Assembly (NCBI GenBank): GCA_024653485.1
Contig: JANLFY010000022.1
Coordinates: 236-36,908, forward strand
Origin: Bacillota bacterium
Lineage (GTDB): Bacteria > Bacillota > SHA-98 > UBA4971
Direction: 5' to 3'
DNA length: 36,673 bases
The position numbers and the translations under genes are program-made. Below the pieces are notes generated by a model. It was not told where the DNA came from, did no database searches, and was given only the letters and a program-made list of their open reading frames with translations. Below are positions 24,513-33,181 of the stretch, in pieces (within the stretch, counting starts at the first letter, position 1; every line of letters begins with the position of its first letter).

Positions 24513-25606
24513 ACCTTCTCAACCGTCCTATACGGATCTACCGCGTCCCTCAAGGCATCGCCAACGAAGTTGAAGGAGAGCACGGCAATCATTATGAGTA
24601 TTCCAGGCACCATGAGCCACGGATGGGACTCTAGTTCGCTCAGCGACTGGGCTTGGCTGAGCAGTAGCCCCCAGCTAGTCATGGGTTCCTTGATGCCTAG
24701 ACCGAGGAAACTGATGGTGCTTTCACCGAGGATCATTCCTGGGATGGATAGCGTCGAAACGACGATGAGGTAGCTCAGGGTATTCGGTATCAAGTGTCTC
24801 GCGATTATCTTCCAGTCGGAGACGCCGATCACCCTGGCCGCAAGGACGTACTCCTTCTCCCGCAAGCTGAGCGTCATCCCTCGCATGACCCTCGCCACTC
24901 CCATCCACCCTATCAAGGAGAGCACCGTCACGATACCGAAGTACACCCAGGTGCTGGGCCAGCTCGGCGGGATGATCACGGCGAGCGCGAGCCAAAGCGG
25001 GATCCTAGGGAATGACCTCAAGAGTTCGGTGAACCTTTGGATCATCACGTCCACCCAGCCACCATAGTACCCGGACAGCGCCCCCACGACTGCGCCGATG
25101 AAGACGCTCAAGAACGTGCCGAGCAGGCCGACGGTCATGGATACCCTGCCGCCTATGACGAGGCGCGAAAAGAGATCGCGGCCGAATCTATCGGCGCCAA
25201 GGAGAAGCAACATCGCTCTGTCGGGGGACTCCTCAACGCCGAAGAGATGCAGGTTCGTTTTCCACAATCCCAAGAACCTGTATTCTTCCCCCCTGACGAA
25301 GAGCCTCACGGGCACCATGGTGCCGGGATCCTCGACGTACTTCAGTTCGAAAGTCACGGGGTCCCTGCTCTTCTTCATCCCGTATATGTGAGGCCCAACC
25401 CATCTGCCGCCGGCGTCCACCCACCTGATCTTGGAAGGGGGCGCGTACACGAAGTTCCTGTGGGTTTCCGCAAAGTTGTACGGGGCTATGAAATCGGCGA
25501 AGATCACCACTAGGTAGAGTATGGCGAGCACTGCCAGGCCCGCCACGCCCAGTCTGTGCTTGAAGAAGCTAGCTATGACTCGTTTCTTGGTCCCTTCCAT
25601 AGCCAT
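24509..25606 (-). CDS. oppC: Oligopeptide ABC transporter permease OppC
   Basis: This 365-residue permease has an N-terminal OppC-like helix (HRLGVAGLAVLAILYLVVIF), then an extracytoplasmic insert of about 100 residues before the conserved LLGADRFGRDLFSRLVIGGR entry. The BPD_transp_1 domain follows, with the EAA loop around RVIGVSDWKIIARHLIPNTL. The insert makes it longer than the usual 290-300 residues and may form a substrate-specific face. It is coupled to oppD by a four-base overlap and lies 11 bases after oppB. Confidence 0.92.
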   Translation of the reverse strand: MAMEGTKKRVIASFFKHRLGVAGLAVLAILYLVVIFADFIAPYNFAETHRNFVYAPPSKIRWVDAGGRWVGPHIYGMKKSRDPVTFELKYVEDPGTMVPVRLFVRGEEYRFLGLWKTNLHLFGVEESPDRAMLLLLGADRFGRDLFSRLVIGGRVSMTVGLLGTFLSVFIGAVVGALSGYYGGWVDVMIQRFTELLRSFPRIPLWLALAVIIPPSWPSTWVYFGIVTVLSLIGWMGVARVMRGMTLSLREKEYVLAARVIGVSDWKIIARHLIPNTLSYLIVVSTLSIPGMILGESTISFLGLGIKEPMTSWGLLLSQAQSLSELESHPWLMVPGILIMIAVLSFNFVGDALRDAVDPYRTVEKV

Positions 25607-25617
25607 TGCAAACGCTC

Positions 25618-26586
25618 CTAGCTCATCCTTATCCTCGGGTCGAGGAATGCGAGCGCAATGTCGGCCAGCAAGTTCCCAACCTGCGTGATGAGGGCGATGA
25701 ACATCAAGAAAGCCATGACCAAGTACTGATCGTGATTGAGGAGAGCGTTGTAGAAGAACGGCCCCATCGTTGGTAGGTTCAGCACGATGGCGGCGATGAT
25801 GGTCCCGCTGAATATGTTGGGGAGCTCAGCCCCCGCAATGCTCACCATGGGATTGAGCGCGTTCTTGACGGCGTGCCGCCGGAGGCCCCGTTCGTCGATG
25901 CCGTACGCTCTGAGAGCCGTGATGAACGGGGAACCCACCACGTCGAGCATGTTGCCTCTCATCACTCTCATCAGGCCCGCCAAACCGCCCATGCCTACTA
26001 CCACAACGGGCATCCAAAGGTGCTTGAGGAGGTCCGCGAGTTTCGCAAGGCTCCACGGGGCACCTATGAACTGCACGGAGAATAGCCCACCAACGGAAGT
26101 GGAACCGGCCTGGAGCGCCAAGAACATCAGCATCAAAGCGAGGAAGAAGTCGGGTATCGAGATGCCGATGAACCCCACCACCGTCAGCGTATAGTCCAGA
26201 GGTGAGTACGGGTGCAAGGCGGAATAGATGCCCATGGGCACGGCCAAGAGCCACTGGAAAGCGACTGTCAGCAATGCCACCCCAACCGTCCAGCCCATCC
26301 TCTCCCATATCAGGTCTCCGACGGGCCTCTCGTAGGCGAAGGAATACCCAAAGTCGCCCCTCGTGATCACAGCCTTTGCCCACATGAGATACCTTATGTG
26401 AGCGGGCCTGTCGAGGCCGAGCCTCTCCCGCAGGAGCCTGATCTGCTCGGGCGATATCCTTGGATTGTCAAGGTACTGTGTGACGAAATCGCCCGGTTGA
26501 AGCTCGGTGATCCAAAAGCAGATCACCGATGCCAGGACCATCATGGGGATCATGATCAAGATCCTTCTCGCTATGAACGCCCGCAT
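25618..26586 (-). CDS. oppB: Oligopeptide ABC transporter permease OppB
   Basis: This 322-residue permease has the usual N-terminal ARRILIMIPMMVLASVICFW helix, the ELQPGDF and LGLDRPAHIRYL periplasmic segment, and six membrane segments. The EAA motif region is RAYGIDERGLRRHAVKNALN. It ends with the family-typical LADIALAFLDPRIRMS. It is preceded by oppA and separated from it by a strong hairpin. Confidence 0.93.
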   Translation of the reverse strand: MRAFIARRILIMIPMMVLASVICFWITELQPGDFVTQYLDNPRISPEQIRLLRERLGLDRPAHIRYLMWAKAVITRGDFGYSFAYERPVGDLIWERMGWTVGVALLTVAFQWLLAVPMGIYSALHPYSPLDYTLTVVGFIGISIPDFFLALMLMFLALQAGSTSVGGLFSVQFIGAPWSLAKLADLLKHLWMPVVVVGMGGLAGLMRVMRGNMLDVVGSPFITALRAYGIDERGLRRHAVKNALNPMVSIAGAELPNIFSGTIIAAIVLNLPTMGPFFYNALLNHDQYLVMAFLMFIALITQVGNLLADIALAFLDPRIRMS

Positions 26587-26614
26587 TCATGCCCCTCTCC
26601 TCTGACGCATCGAT

Positions 26615-26644
26615 GGAGGGGGGAAGGCCGACCCTCCCCCCTCC
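26615..26644 (-). terminator. Strong hairpin between oppA and oppB
   Basis: GGAGGGGGG (26615-26623) is complementary to CCCCCCTCC (26636-26644) with a 12-base loop. There is no U-tract on the coding (minus) strand. In such operons a hairpin after the binding-protein gene usually protects the oppA message and allows it to be made in excess over the permeases. Confidence 0.55.
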
Positions 26645-26665
26645 TCCACTGACCTTGACGTAACG

Positions 26666-28435
26666 TCACTGCCTGAACGCCGTATACGTGGAGAAGTACA
26701 CGACACCCTGCTTGTCTTGCCAGACATTGCCCAGCGTCTTGTTGGCGGCGAAGAGGTTCATCTCTTTCGTGACGAAGATGACCGGAACGACATCATGGTA
26801 GATCTCCTGGACCTCATCGTAGATGGCCTTCCTCTTCGCGGGATCTGTTGTGACGGAGCCCAAGTCGAACAGGGTGTAGAGCCTCTTCTCCCAGTCAGTC
26901 ATGTTGCCGGTGATTGCGGCGAGTTTGTCCCTGTCGAGCGTTGAGTAGTGCCAGTAATACAGCTGCGTTCCCGGCTGCCATATGGCCTTCCTGAGTTCGA
27001 GGTCGGGCTGGTTCCCGAATGCCCTGATTCCCGCCTCGAAGTTGCCCGCTCCGAACATGTTCCCGACGAGCGTGGCGTCGAGGATCTGCAGGTTCACCTT
27101 GATGCCCGCTTTCTCGAGGTCCTCCTTGAAAATGAGGGCTATGTCCTGGTGATCCTTGGGCGAGCTAGCCACGGTGAGCGTGAACTCGACCCTCTTGCCG
27201 TTGGGGAACAATCTGAAGCCGTCGCTGCCCTTGTTCTTGAGACCCAGCTTGTCGAGGATCGCGCTCGCCTGCTTGGGATCGTAGGGCCTCATGATCTGCT
27301 CGATCTTCGGGTTGTAGAAGGCCTTGTTTGAGGGCAGCACCAGCCCGCCGCCCGGAATCGCCAGTCCGTTGTACACCTCGTCGATTATCCTCTGCCTGTC
27401 GAGGAGGAACTCCATGGCTCTGCGGAAGTCGGTGTTCCTGAAGAGCTCCTTCAGGTCTGCGTTGGCGACGTCATAATTGAACGATATGTGGACCGGGCTC
27501 GGCGTGGGCTGCGTAGGCTGCGCCATGAAGACTTTGAAGGGCGCCCCAGCCTGTTCCCTCGACTTCAGCACGGGGAAGTCCTTGGCCGCGACCGCCATGT
27601 AGTCGATCTCTCCGGACATGAACTTCGCGAGCCTGACCTCTGCGTCCTTGATGATCAGGTACTCTAGCTTATCGAAGTACGGCAGCTGGTTGCCGAACCT
27701 GTCCACTCTCCAGTAGTTGGGGTTCCTCTCGAGAACGACCTTCTGGTCCATCACGAACTCGGCGATCCGGTACGGGCCGTTCGCCACTATCTCCTTGGGG
27801 CTGACGTTGGTGAGCCAGAGCTCGTTGACTGAGTCGGGCCTATTCTTGTCGATCTTGCTCTCCAGCTTGTGCTTCGGGTAGATGTACGCGTGGGAAAGGT
27901 TCATGTAGAATGGGCCGAACGGCGAAGGAAGAACCGCCTTTATCGTCCTGTCGTTGATCTTGACCCACCGGACCGGTTTCTTCTTGCCGTCGCTCGTGTC
28001 GACGATGGTGAACCTGTCGACGGAATTCCCTTTCGCCACAGGGTTCATGATGAAGTTCTCAAAGGTGAAGATCACGTCGTCGGCCGTGAAGGGAACCCCG
28101 TCGGACCACTTCACGTCTCTGAGATGGAAAGTGACTTCCTTTCCGTCGGACGAGGCCTCCCACGACTCGGCCAGACCCGGCCTGATGGCGTTGGTCACGG
28201 GATGCAACTCGACAAGGCCGGTCATGGTCTGACCGATGACCGTGTAGGCATTGTTGTCAAGCGCGCCGTAGAATAGGAAGGATTGCGGCGAAGCCGGGAG
28301 CGCAAGACGAAGAGTTCCTCCTCGAACGGGCTTCGTAGAAGGCGTGAGATCCTCCTGCTCAACGTAAGGGGCAGCCATAGCCGAAGCAGTCATCAAGGCG
28401 ACACAGACGAGGACAGCCAACCACAGACGCCTCAT
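26666..28435 (-). CDS. oppA: Oligopeptide-binding protein OppA (SBP family 5), no lipobox
   Basis: This 589-residue extracytoplasmic solute-binding protein has a signal peptide of about 22 residues ending in ASAMA-A. The SBP_bac_5 features are all there: RGGTLRLALPASPQSF, then GLAESWEASSDGKEVTFHLR and VKWSDGVPFTADDVIFTFEN, and YDPKQASAILDKLG later on. The only cysteine near the start (Cys11) has no L-A/S-G/A context, so there is no lipoprotein anchor. It heads the opp-murQ-nagZ-rpiR series, about 380 nt downstream of the predicted promoter. Given the downstream enzymes, muropeptides or cell-wall peptides are the likely ligand; this is inferred from context. Confidence 0.93.
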   Translation of the reverse strand: MRRLWLAVLVCVALMTASAMAAPYVEQEDLTPSTKPVRGGTLRLALPASPQSFLFYGALDNNAYTVIGQTMTGLVELHPVTNAIRPGLAESWEASSDGKEVTFHLRDVKWSDGVPFTADDVIFTFENFIMNPVAKGNSVDRFTIVDTSDGKKKPVRWVKINDRTIKAVLPSPFGPFYMNLSHAYIYPKHKLESKIDKNRPDSVNELWLTNVSPKEIVANGPYRIAEFVMDQKVVLERNPNYWRVDRFGNQLPYFDKLEYLIIKDAEVRLAKFMSGEIDYMAVAAKDFPVLKSREQAGAPFKVFMAQPTQPTPSPVHISFNYDVANADLKELFRNTDFRRAMEFLLDRQRIIDEVYNGLAIPGGGLVLPSNKAFYNPKIEQIMRPYDPKQASAILDKLGLKNKGSDGFRLFPNGKRVEFTLTVASSPKDHQDIALIFKEDLEKAGIKVNLQILDATLVGNMFGAGNFEAGIRAFGNQPDLELRKAIWQPGTQLYYWHYSTLDRDKLAAITGNMTDWEKRLYTLFDLGSVTTDPAKRKAIYDEVQEIYHDVVPVIFVTKEMNLFAANKTLGNVWQDKQGVVYFSTYTAFRQ

Positions 28436-28580
28436 TGAAAGACCCTCCTTGTGTTGTGGTTTCTGCCGGGATCACGGGTAGTCCACGATCGAGCCTCGCA
28501 CTCAGCACGCTTTCGCGTCCAGCATGGAGCAGAACATCACACTCTTCCCGCTTGCCGTCGCATCAGTCCCTTCTTTGCAA

Positions 28581-28658
28581 GAGTCACCACTGTCGGTTGC
28601 GCACCCTTCATCCGTGAGTGTTCGTCCGGCGACAGATGTGTTCCTCGAGAGGTGATTC
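28581..28658 (-). other. Candidate structured leader RNA of the opp operon
   Basis: In the transcript direction three nested stems can form: GAATCACC with GGTGACTC (28658-28651 and 28588-28581, one mismatch), CTGTCG with CGACAG (28635-28630 and 28595-28590), and CACTC with GGGTG (28620-28616 and 28606-28602). Another hairpin (AATCCCTT/AAGGGAATT, about 28672-28699) precedes it. It does not match a riboswitch class I recognise. The evidence is base pairing only. Confidence 0.25.
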
Positions 28659-28824
28659 GCGCCCAAACCGGGAATCCCTTCCGATTCTGAAAGGGAATTT
28701 GCAGGGCTTGTCCAGGGTGGAAGAATATCTTCTCGCGCACTGGTGCTGGCATGGAATTGCTGGCGCACCCGTGCGGTCCGTCACCCCTCCTGGCCCATCG
28801 GGCTTGTATCGCCGTTGCCCTTGC

Positions 28825-28853
28825 GTTTTAATGTACTTGAATGTACTCGTCAA
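28825..28853 (-). promoter_or_regulatory. Probable promoter of the opp-murQ-nagZ operon with 10-bp repeat in the spacer
   Basis: Minus strand: -35 TTGACG (28853-28848), 17-nt spacer, -10 TAAAAC (28830-28825). The spacer contains AATGTACT twice (plus strand 28830-28837 and 28840-28847), spaced one helical turn apart, which would suit a repressor covering the promoter. It leaves a leader of about 380 nt before oppA. From 28854 to 29340 I find no supported gene. Confidence 0.45.
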
Positions 28854-29378
28854 TGCGTTTGCGCGTGCTTTCGAACCTCGCGAGGTCGCAGCCAGTCATG
28901 CGGCGGCTCTGCTTGACCTCGAGTCCTGGTCCCGGACTTGCCCTGAATCTCGCAGCATACAACTTTCCAAGGCGAGGTATTTCCTCCACTCCCACCACGT
29001 TCTTGACGCCTTGTCCTTGCCGCGGCCTCGGCGTCTCTGATTCGGTGGGACGAGGAAATGCCGAGCAAATCGGCGCAAAGGCGACAGGCAGCCCCTCTGC
29101 CAGCGGATGGCGGCGAAGGCATCAGGTCACCCCTGGCTAGCAAAGTCGCCGCGCACGGTGAGTCGCGCCGGGACCGGGGGGATGGGGCACCTACTCGCCG
29201 GCAGACCGTGGCGCGGGTGGCAGGCCGCCGCTCGGCCGCCACATATTGATGGAAGCGGCGGATCGCCCCCGGGTCAAGAGATCCTCCACGGGTGGCACGG
29301 AGTGGCGCGCCGCTAGGCGGCTAGTTGCGCCGCGGGCAGAATGAGCTCCGGGTCACTTTGGGGGACTTGCGCTCCGGC

Positions 29379-29398
29379 GCGGGGGCTTCGCCCCCCGC
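29379..29398 (+). other. GC hairpin upstream of the aldo/keto reductase gene
   Basis: GCGGGGG-CTTCGC-CCCCCGC forms a seven-base-pair stem with a TTCG-type loop 38 bases before the start codon. It could influence translation or end transcription arriving from upstream. Confidence 0.4.
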
Positions 29399-29436
29399 AG
29401 AACAAGACGAAAGGGCAAAGGACGGTGACGATCTCA

Positions 29437-30648
29437 ATGGAGTATCGCCAGCTTGGAGCCTTGAACGTCTCGGCACTTGGAGTTGGCTGCTACAGCCTTA
29501 CCGGCGTCTACGGCAGGAAGGACCCAGACGAGTTCGCCCGGATGATCCGGCGTGCCTACGAGCTTGGGGTGACGTTCTTCGACACGGCCGATTCGTACGG
29601 CAATGCCGAGTCGATCCTCGGCGAGATCGTACGCGACTTCCGGAGTGACATCCATATCGCGACCAAGGTAGGCGTAGTCTCGGGCGCAAGCATGGACCTG
29701 TCCCCCGCGAGGATAAGGCGTGCGTGTGAGGAGAGCCTCGCGCGGCTCGGCACGGACTACATAGACCTCTATCAGGTCCACTTCGACGACCCCAGGACTC
29801 CCGTGGAGGACGTAGTGGACGCTCTGGAAAGCCTTGTCGCTTCGGGCAAGATACGCCACTATGGCGTCGGCCATCTGCCTGCCGACAAGATCTCCAAGTA
29901 CGCGGAGGTCGGGCGCCCCCTCTCGGTGCTCATGGAGCTCTCCGCAGTGGCCAGGGACGCCCGAACGAAGCTCCTCCCTCTTTGCAAGAAACACGGTATG
30001 GCCGCGATAGCGTTCAGCACGACCGGCCGCGGCGTCCTGACCGGGACGATCCGCCCGGGCCACGTGTTCCCCGATGGCGACATCCGCCAGTACGACCCGC
30101 TCTTTCAGCGAGAGCAGTTCCGATCGGCGCTTAGAGTAGCGGACAGGGTCGCTGAACTTGGACGCCGTTACGGGAAAACGCCAGCACAGGCCGCTCTAGC
30201 ATGGGTGCTCGCCCAGCCGGGGGTGGCATGCGCGCTCACCGGCCCTTCCAGCGTCCGGCATCTAGAGGAAAACGCGGGTGGCGCGGGATGGCGGATTTCA
30301 AACGAGGACCTCGCATCATTGGAAGACTTCCTCGCGGAGGAGGACGCGAGACTGGACCGCGAACGCAGGGATGCGGTCCTCGGCATCCTGAGCTCGTCGC
30401 TCCCAGCAGACCCGCAGGCGGCTTTCAGGGACCTGGTCTATGCCGCCGACACCGCGGCCACAGCCGGAATGTGCGCAGAGGCGCAGATCTTGCCCGTGTT
30501 CGAGGAGCTGATGGCCCTGAAGAAGGCCACCGCCCGGCAGACACACGACACGCTCTCATCAGGCGGGCTCACGGCGGGCGCGCTCATAGCGGGCAAGCTC
30601 GACGATATCCGCCGGCGCTTGGCGGACATGATATCGGGCCGCCCATAG
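29437..30648 (+). CDS. Aldo/keto reductase with C-terminal helical extension
   Basis: This 403-residue NAD(P)H-dependent oxidoreductase has the AKR catalytic tetrad Asp49 (FFDTADSYG), Tyr54, Lys77 (IATKVG) and His115 (LYQVHFDDP). The barrel ends near residue 305 after VACALTGPSSVRHLEENAG. The remaining 90-100 residues (from about LGILSSSLPADPQ to the end) form an Ala-rich helical segment not usual in AKRs. The frame is open to 29341, but the family start MEYRQLGALNVSALGVG fits the ATG at 29437. It lies divergently from opp and convergently with the M14 peptidase gene. The substrate is unknown. Confidence 0.88.
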   Translation: MEYRQLGALNVSALGVGCYSLTGVYGRKDPDEFARMIRRAYELGVTFFDTADSYGNAESILGEIVRDFRSDIHIATKVGVVSGASMDLSPARIRRACEESLARLGTDYIDLYQVHFDDPRTPVEDVVDALESLVASGKIRHYGVGHLPADKISKYAEVGRPLSVLMELSAVARDARTKLLPLCKKHGMAAIAFSTTGRGVLTGTIRPGHVFPDGDIRQYDPLFQREQFRSALRVADRVAELGRRYGKTPAQAALAWVLAQPGVACALTGPSSVRHLEENAGGAGWRISNEDLASLEDFLAEEDARLDRERRDAVLGILSSSLPADPQAAFRDLVYAADTAATAGMCAEAQILPVFEELMALKKATARQTHDTLSSGGLTAGALIAGKLDDIRRRLADMISGRP

Positions 30649-30668
30649 CCCTGCGAGACGGCAGATGG

Positions 30669-30764
30669 TCCGCGAAGGTCCGCCGGGGCGCCCCGAAGAG
30701 TCGCGAAGACCCGCCTCGGCGCCCGCAAAGACTCGCGAAGACCCGCTAGGGCGCCCGAACGCCC
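30669..30764. repeat. Three imperfect 32-bp tandem repeats between convergent genes
   Basis: The unit TCGCGAAGACCCGC, followed by a GGCGCCCG block, repeats at 30701-30732 and 30733-30764, with a more diverged copy at 30669-30700. It lies just after the aldo/keto reductase stop codon and has no coding content I recognise. Confidence 0.7.
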
Positions 30765-30796
30765 ACTACGGCACGCAAAGGCGCGGACACGACAAG

Positions 30797-30826
30797 GCGG
30801 GCCGGGTACGACCTGCCCAGGCCCGC
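30797..30826. terminator. Hairpin between the convergent AKR and M14 peptidase genes
   Basis: GCGGGCC (30797-30803) pairs with GGCCCGC (30820-30826), with an inner GGG/CCC pairing. A second stem CGGGG/CCCCG follows at 30842-30857, just before the peptidase stop codon. Neither has a clear U-tract. Confidence 0.35.
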
Positions 30827-30864
30827 TTCGCACCGCAAGAACGGGGCTTACTCCCCGCAGTCTG

Positions 30865-32226
30865 CTATGCAAGGGCCTCCAACACCGCGAGGAGCGCACC
30901 GTACTGAACCTGGACGAGGTCGCGGATGGGTACCACCTCGTACTGCAGGTTCTCCTCTATCTCCGTCGCCCACCTGTCGAGATGAGCCTCGAGTTCCTCA
31001 TGCGCGCGCTCCACCGCCTCTGTCGGCGCCACTTCGAGCTGCGCCGAAAACGCCCTCTGCAACATAGCGCCGAGTAGCATCCGGTAGAAACTCCCCACGT
31101 AAAGAGCGTCGGCCTCTTGCGCCACGGTGGCCGGCCCGTCCATGCCCGGCGCCTGCTGTGCCCACCTCTCCTGGCTCGGGAGGGCCCTCAGACCCGAGTT
31201 CACAAAGGCTCTCGCAGCATTCAGAAACGTCGTCCCCGCGCTCATGTCGGCCTTGGTTTGGCCGATCAGACGGTCGAGAGTCTGGAGGATCTCCTTCGCC
31301 CGCCTGACTCCCTGAAGGACCACCTGGCGTCGCGTCTCCTCTATCTGCGTCGTGTCCCCGATCTTCGCCGACTTGAAGTATGGGACCTCGGTCACGAGAC
31401 AGAACGGCGAGCTCACTCGGTCCGCAAACTCGAAGCTCGACGCGCCGCCGCTTATGTATGACGCCGGGTCGCCCTCGGCATACTTCTCGAAGTAGTCGTA
31501 CGAATCGGTCACCCTCGGCACCTTGAACACCGCGGGATGGAATTCTACAGCCCACGGCATCTCCGGCTCGCCGAGGGACATCGGAAGCCCTCGCTCGGTG
31601 GGCACGCGGTGCAAAGTTTGGTACACGGCCTCGAGCTTATCCGAGATGTAGTAGTAGACGCCGCCGAAACCTGCGTTGTGCAAAGAGTACATTACGTCTG
31701 GCCTGGCAGTCTCGATGGCGTGCATCAAAGCCCTGGTCTCAGCGGTCGGGTTGTTCCAGACGAATGTCTTGTACTCGATGGGAAACGTCCACTCTACCTG
31801 GTCCTCGGACCGTGGCCTGTAGTAGTGCTTCGCGTAGTTCCTGATGTTGAACGGTCCCCGGAACCACCCCTCGTTCAGCCTCGTCCCATCCGGATCCACA
31901 CATGGCAGGAGATACCACGTGCGGCCTTTCCGAAGAGCACTGTCCGCGACGAGCTCCTCAACCAGGAAATGGACCATCATGGCCCCGACGGGCTCGTTGG
32001 GGTGAGGACAGGCGAAGACCATCACGCGCTGTGCGTCGTCGTAGCCGTCACCTATGACGAGCATGGGTATGGCCTCGCCTTTGGTCGAACGGCCAACTAC
32101 CTCGCACCGAGCGATGTCCGAGTGCGCCCCTGCCGACGCCCTCGCGTGCTCGAAGAGCTCGTCCACTGTGAGAAACCGTTTGTAATCAGGCACTCTGCAT
32201 AGCAAACGATTGACATCAAGACTCAA
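30865..32226 (-). CDS. M14 family zinc carboxypeptidase, cytosolic
   Basis: This 453-residue metallopeptidase has the zinc ligands His75 and Glu78 (HPNE) and His183 (SLHNAG), and the catalytic Glu279 (LVTEVPYF). The substrate-site motif DPDGTRLNEGWF lies near 111-122. No signal peptide is present. The start is TTG at 32226, supported by a perfect AAGGAGG (32240-32234) seven bases away. It follows a peptide-type permease gene, so it probably digests imported peptides. M14 enzymes include MpaA, which cleaves the D-Glu-Dap bond of murein peptides, a tempting role next to the murQ/nagZ cluster, but ordinary carboxypeptidase activity is equally possible. Confidence 0.88.
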   Translation of the reverse strand: MSLDVNRLLCRVPDYKRFLTVDELFEHARASAGAHSDIARCEVVGRSTKGEAIPMLVIGDGYDDAQRVMVFACPHPNEPVGAMMVHFLVEELVADSALRKGRTWYLLPCVDPDGTRLNEGWFRGPFNIRNYAKHYYRPRSEDQVEWTFPIEYKTFVWNNPTAETRALMHAIETARPDVMYSLHNAGFGGVYYYISDKLEAVYQTLHRVPTERGLPMSLGEPEMPWAVEFHPAVFKVPRVTDSYDYFEKYAEGDPASYISGGASSFEFADRVSSPFCLVTEVPYFKSAKIGDTTQIEETRRQVVLQGVRRAKEILQTLDRLIGQTKADMSAGTTFLNAARAFVNSGLRALPSQERWAQQAPGMDGPATVAQEADALYVGSFYRMLLGAMLQRAFSAQLEVAPTEAVERAHEELEAHLDRWATEIEENLQYEVVPIRDLVQVQYGALLAVLEALA

Positions 32227-32287
32227 GACTATCCCTCCTTGCGCGGCCCCGGCTGCTGATACTTCTGTACTGCCAGCTATAGTACTG

Positions 32288-33172
32288 CTAGTGAAGCTCC
32301 CTGCTCAGGTGCGGATCGAGCGCGTCCCGGAGCGCGTCCCCCACGAAGTTGAAGCTGAGCACGACGAGGAATATGCAGAATCCGGGCCACACGATCAGGT
32401 TGGGATTCAGAAGGATGAAGTCCTTTCCCTCACTGACCATCGCCCCCCACTCGGGCGTGGGAGGTTGGACCCCGAACCCCAGGAAGCCCAGGGCTGCCGA
32501 GGACAGGATGGCAGAGGGAATCCCCAGTGTAGCCGAGACTATGACAGGCGTGAGGGTGTTCGGGAGGATGTGCCTGAACATTATCCTCATGTCTCCGCAG
32601 CCCTCCGCCATGGCGGCCTGCACGAACTCCGTGGTCTTGATGGAGAGCACTTGCGCCCTCACGAGCCTGGCGTACATGGGCCAGCTCACGAAACCCAGCA
32701 CCCACATGACATTGAAGATGCTGGGACCGAATATGGCCATGACCGCGATGACGAGGATGAGGAAAGGAAACGAGTAGAACACCTCGACCAGACGCATGAC
32801 CGCCTGGTCGACCCATCCCCCGTAATACCCGGAAAACAGGCCCAGGCACGTGCCAAGCACGCTTGCTATGGAGACCACTACCACTCCAATGAGGAGTGAA
32901 ATTCGGGATCCATATATGAGCCTGGAGAGGATGTCGCGGCCGAAGTTGTCCGTCCCGAGAAGGTGCCTCGGCGAACCCGGAGGCTGGTTCGTGTTGGCAA
33001 GGTCCATCGTATACGGGTCGTGCGGCGCGACCACCGGAGCCAGCACGGCCGCCCCTACGAACAGCGCGACCATCACGCCTCCAAGCACACCCAGCTTGTG
33101 CCGGGCGAATACTCTGCCGAAAGGCACCGTTTGTACGCCAATACGTTTCGTTTCTTCGCCAATATCGCTCAT
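32288..33172 (-). CDS. Peptide ABC transporter permease (DppC/OppC type)
   Basis: This 294-residue permease begins FARHKLGVLGGVMVALFVGA, followed by the typical HPLGTDNFGRD-like block (LLGTDNFGRDILSRLIYGSR). The EAA loop is AMAEGCGDMRIMFRHILPNTL, and the end VGDALRDALDPHLSRELH is typical of DppC. It is nine bases downstream of its DppB-type partner and about 60 bases before the M14 peptidase. It lacks the long insert seen in the oppC of this window. Confidence 0.93.
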   Translation of the reverse strand: MSDIGEETKRIGVQTVPFGRVFARHKLGVLGGVMVALFVGAAVLAPVVAPHDPYTMDLANTNQPPGSPRHLLGTDNFGRDILSRLIYGSRISLLIGVVVVSIASVLGTCLGLFSGYYGGWVDQAVMRLVEVFYSFPFLILVIAVMAIFGPSIFNVMWVLGFVSWPMYARLVRAQVLSIKTTEFVQAAMAEGCGDMRIMFRHILPNTLTPVIVSATLGIPSAILSSAALGFLGFGVQPPTPEWGAMVSEGKDFILLNPNLIVWPGFCIFLVVLSFNFVGDALRDALDPHLSRELH

Positions 33173-33181
33173 ATCCGATCC

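Noticed and set aside
28537-28752. 71-residue minus-strand frame in the opp leader
   Set aside because: No convincing ribosome-binding site or family match; the same bases form better RNA stems.
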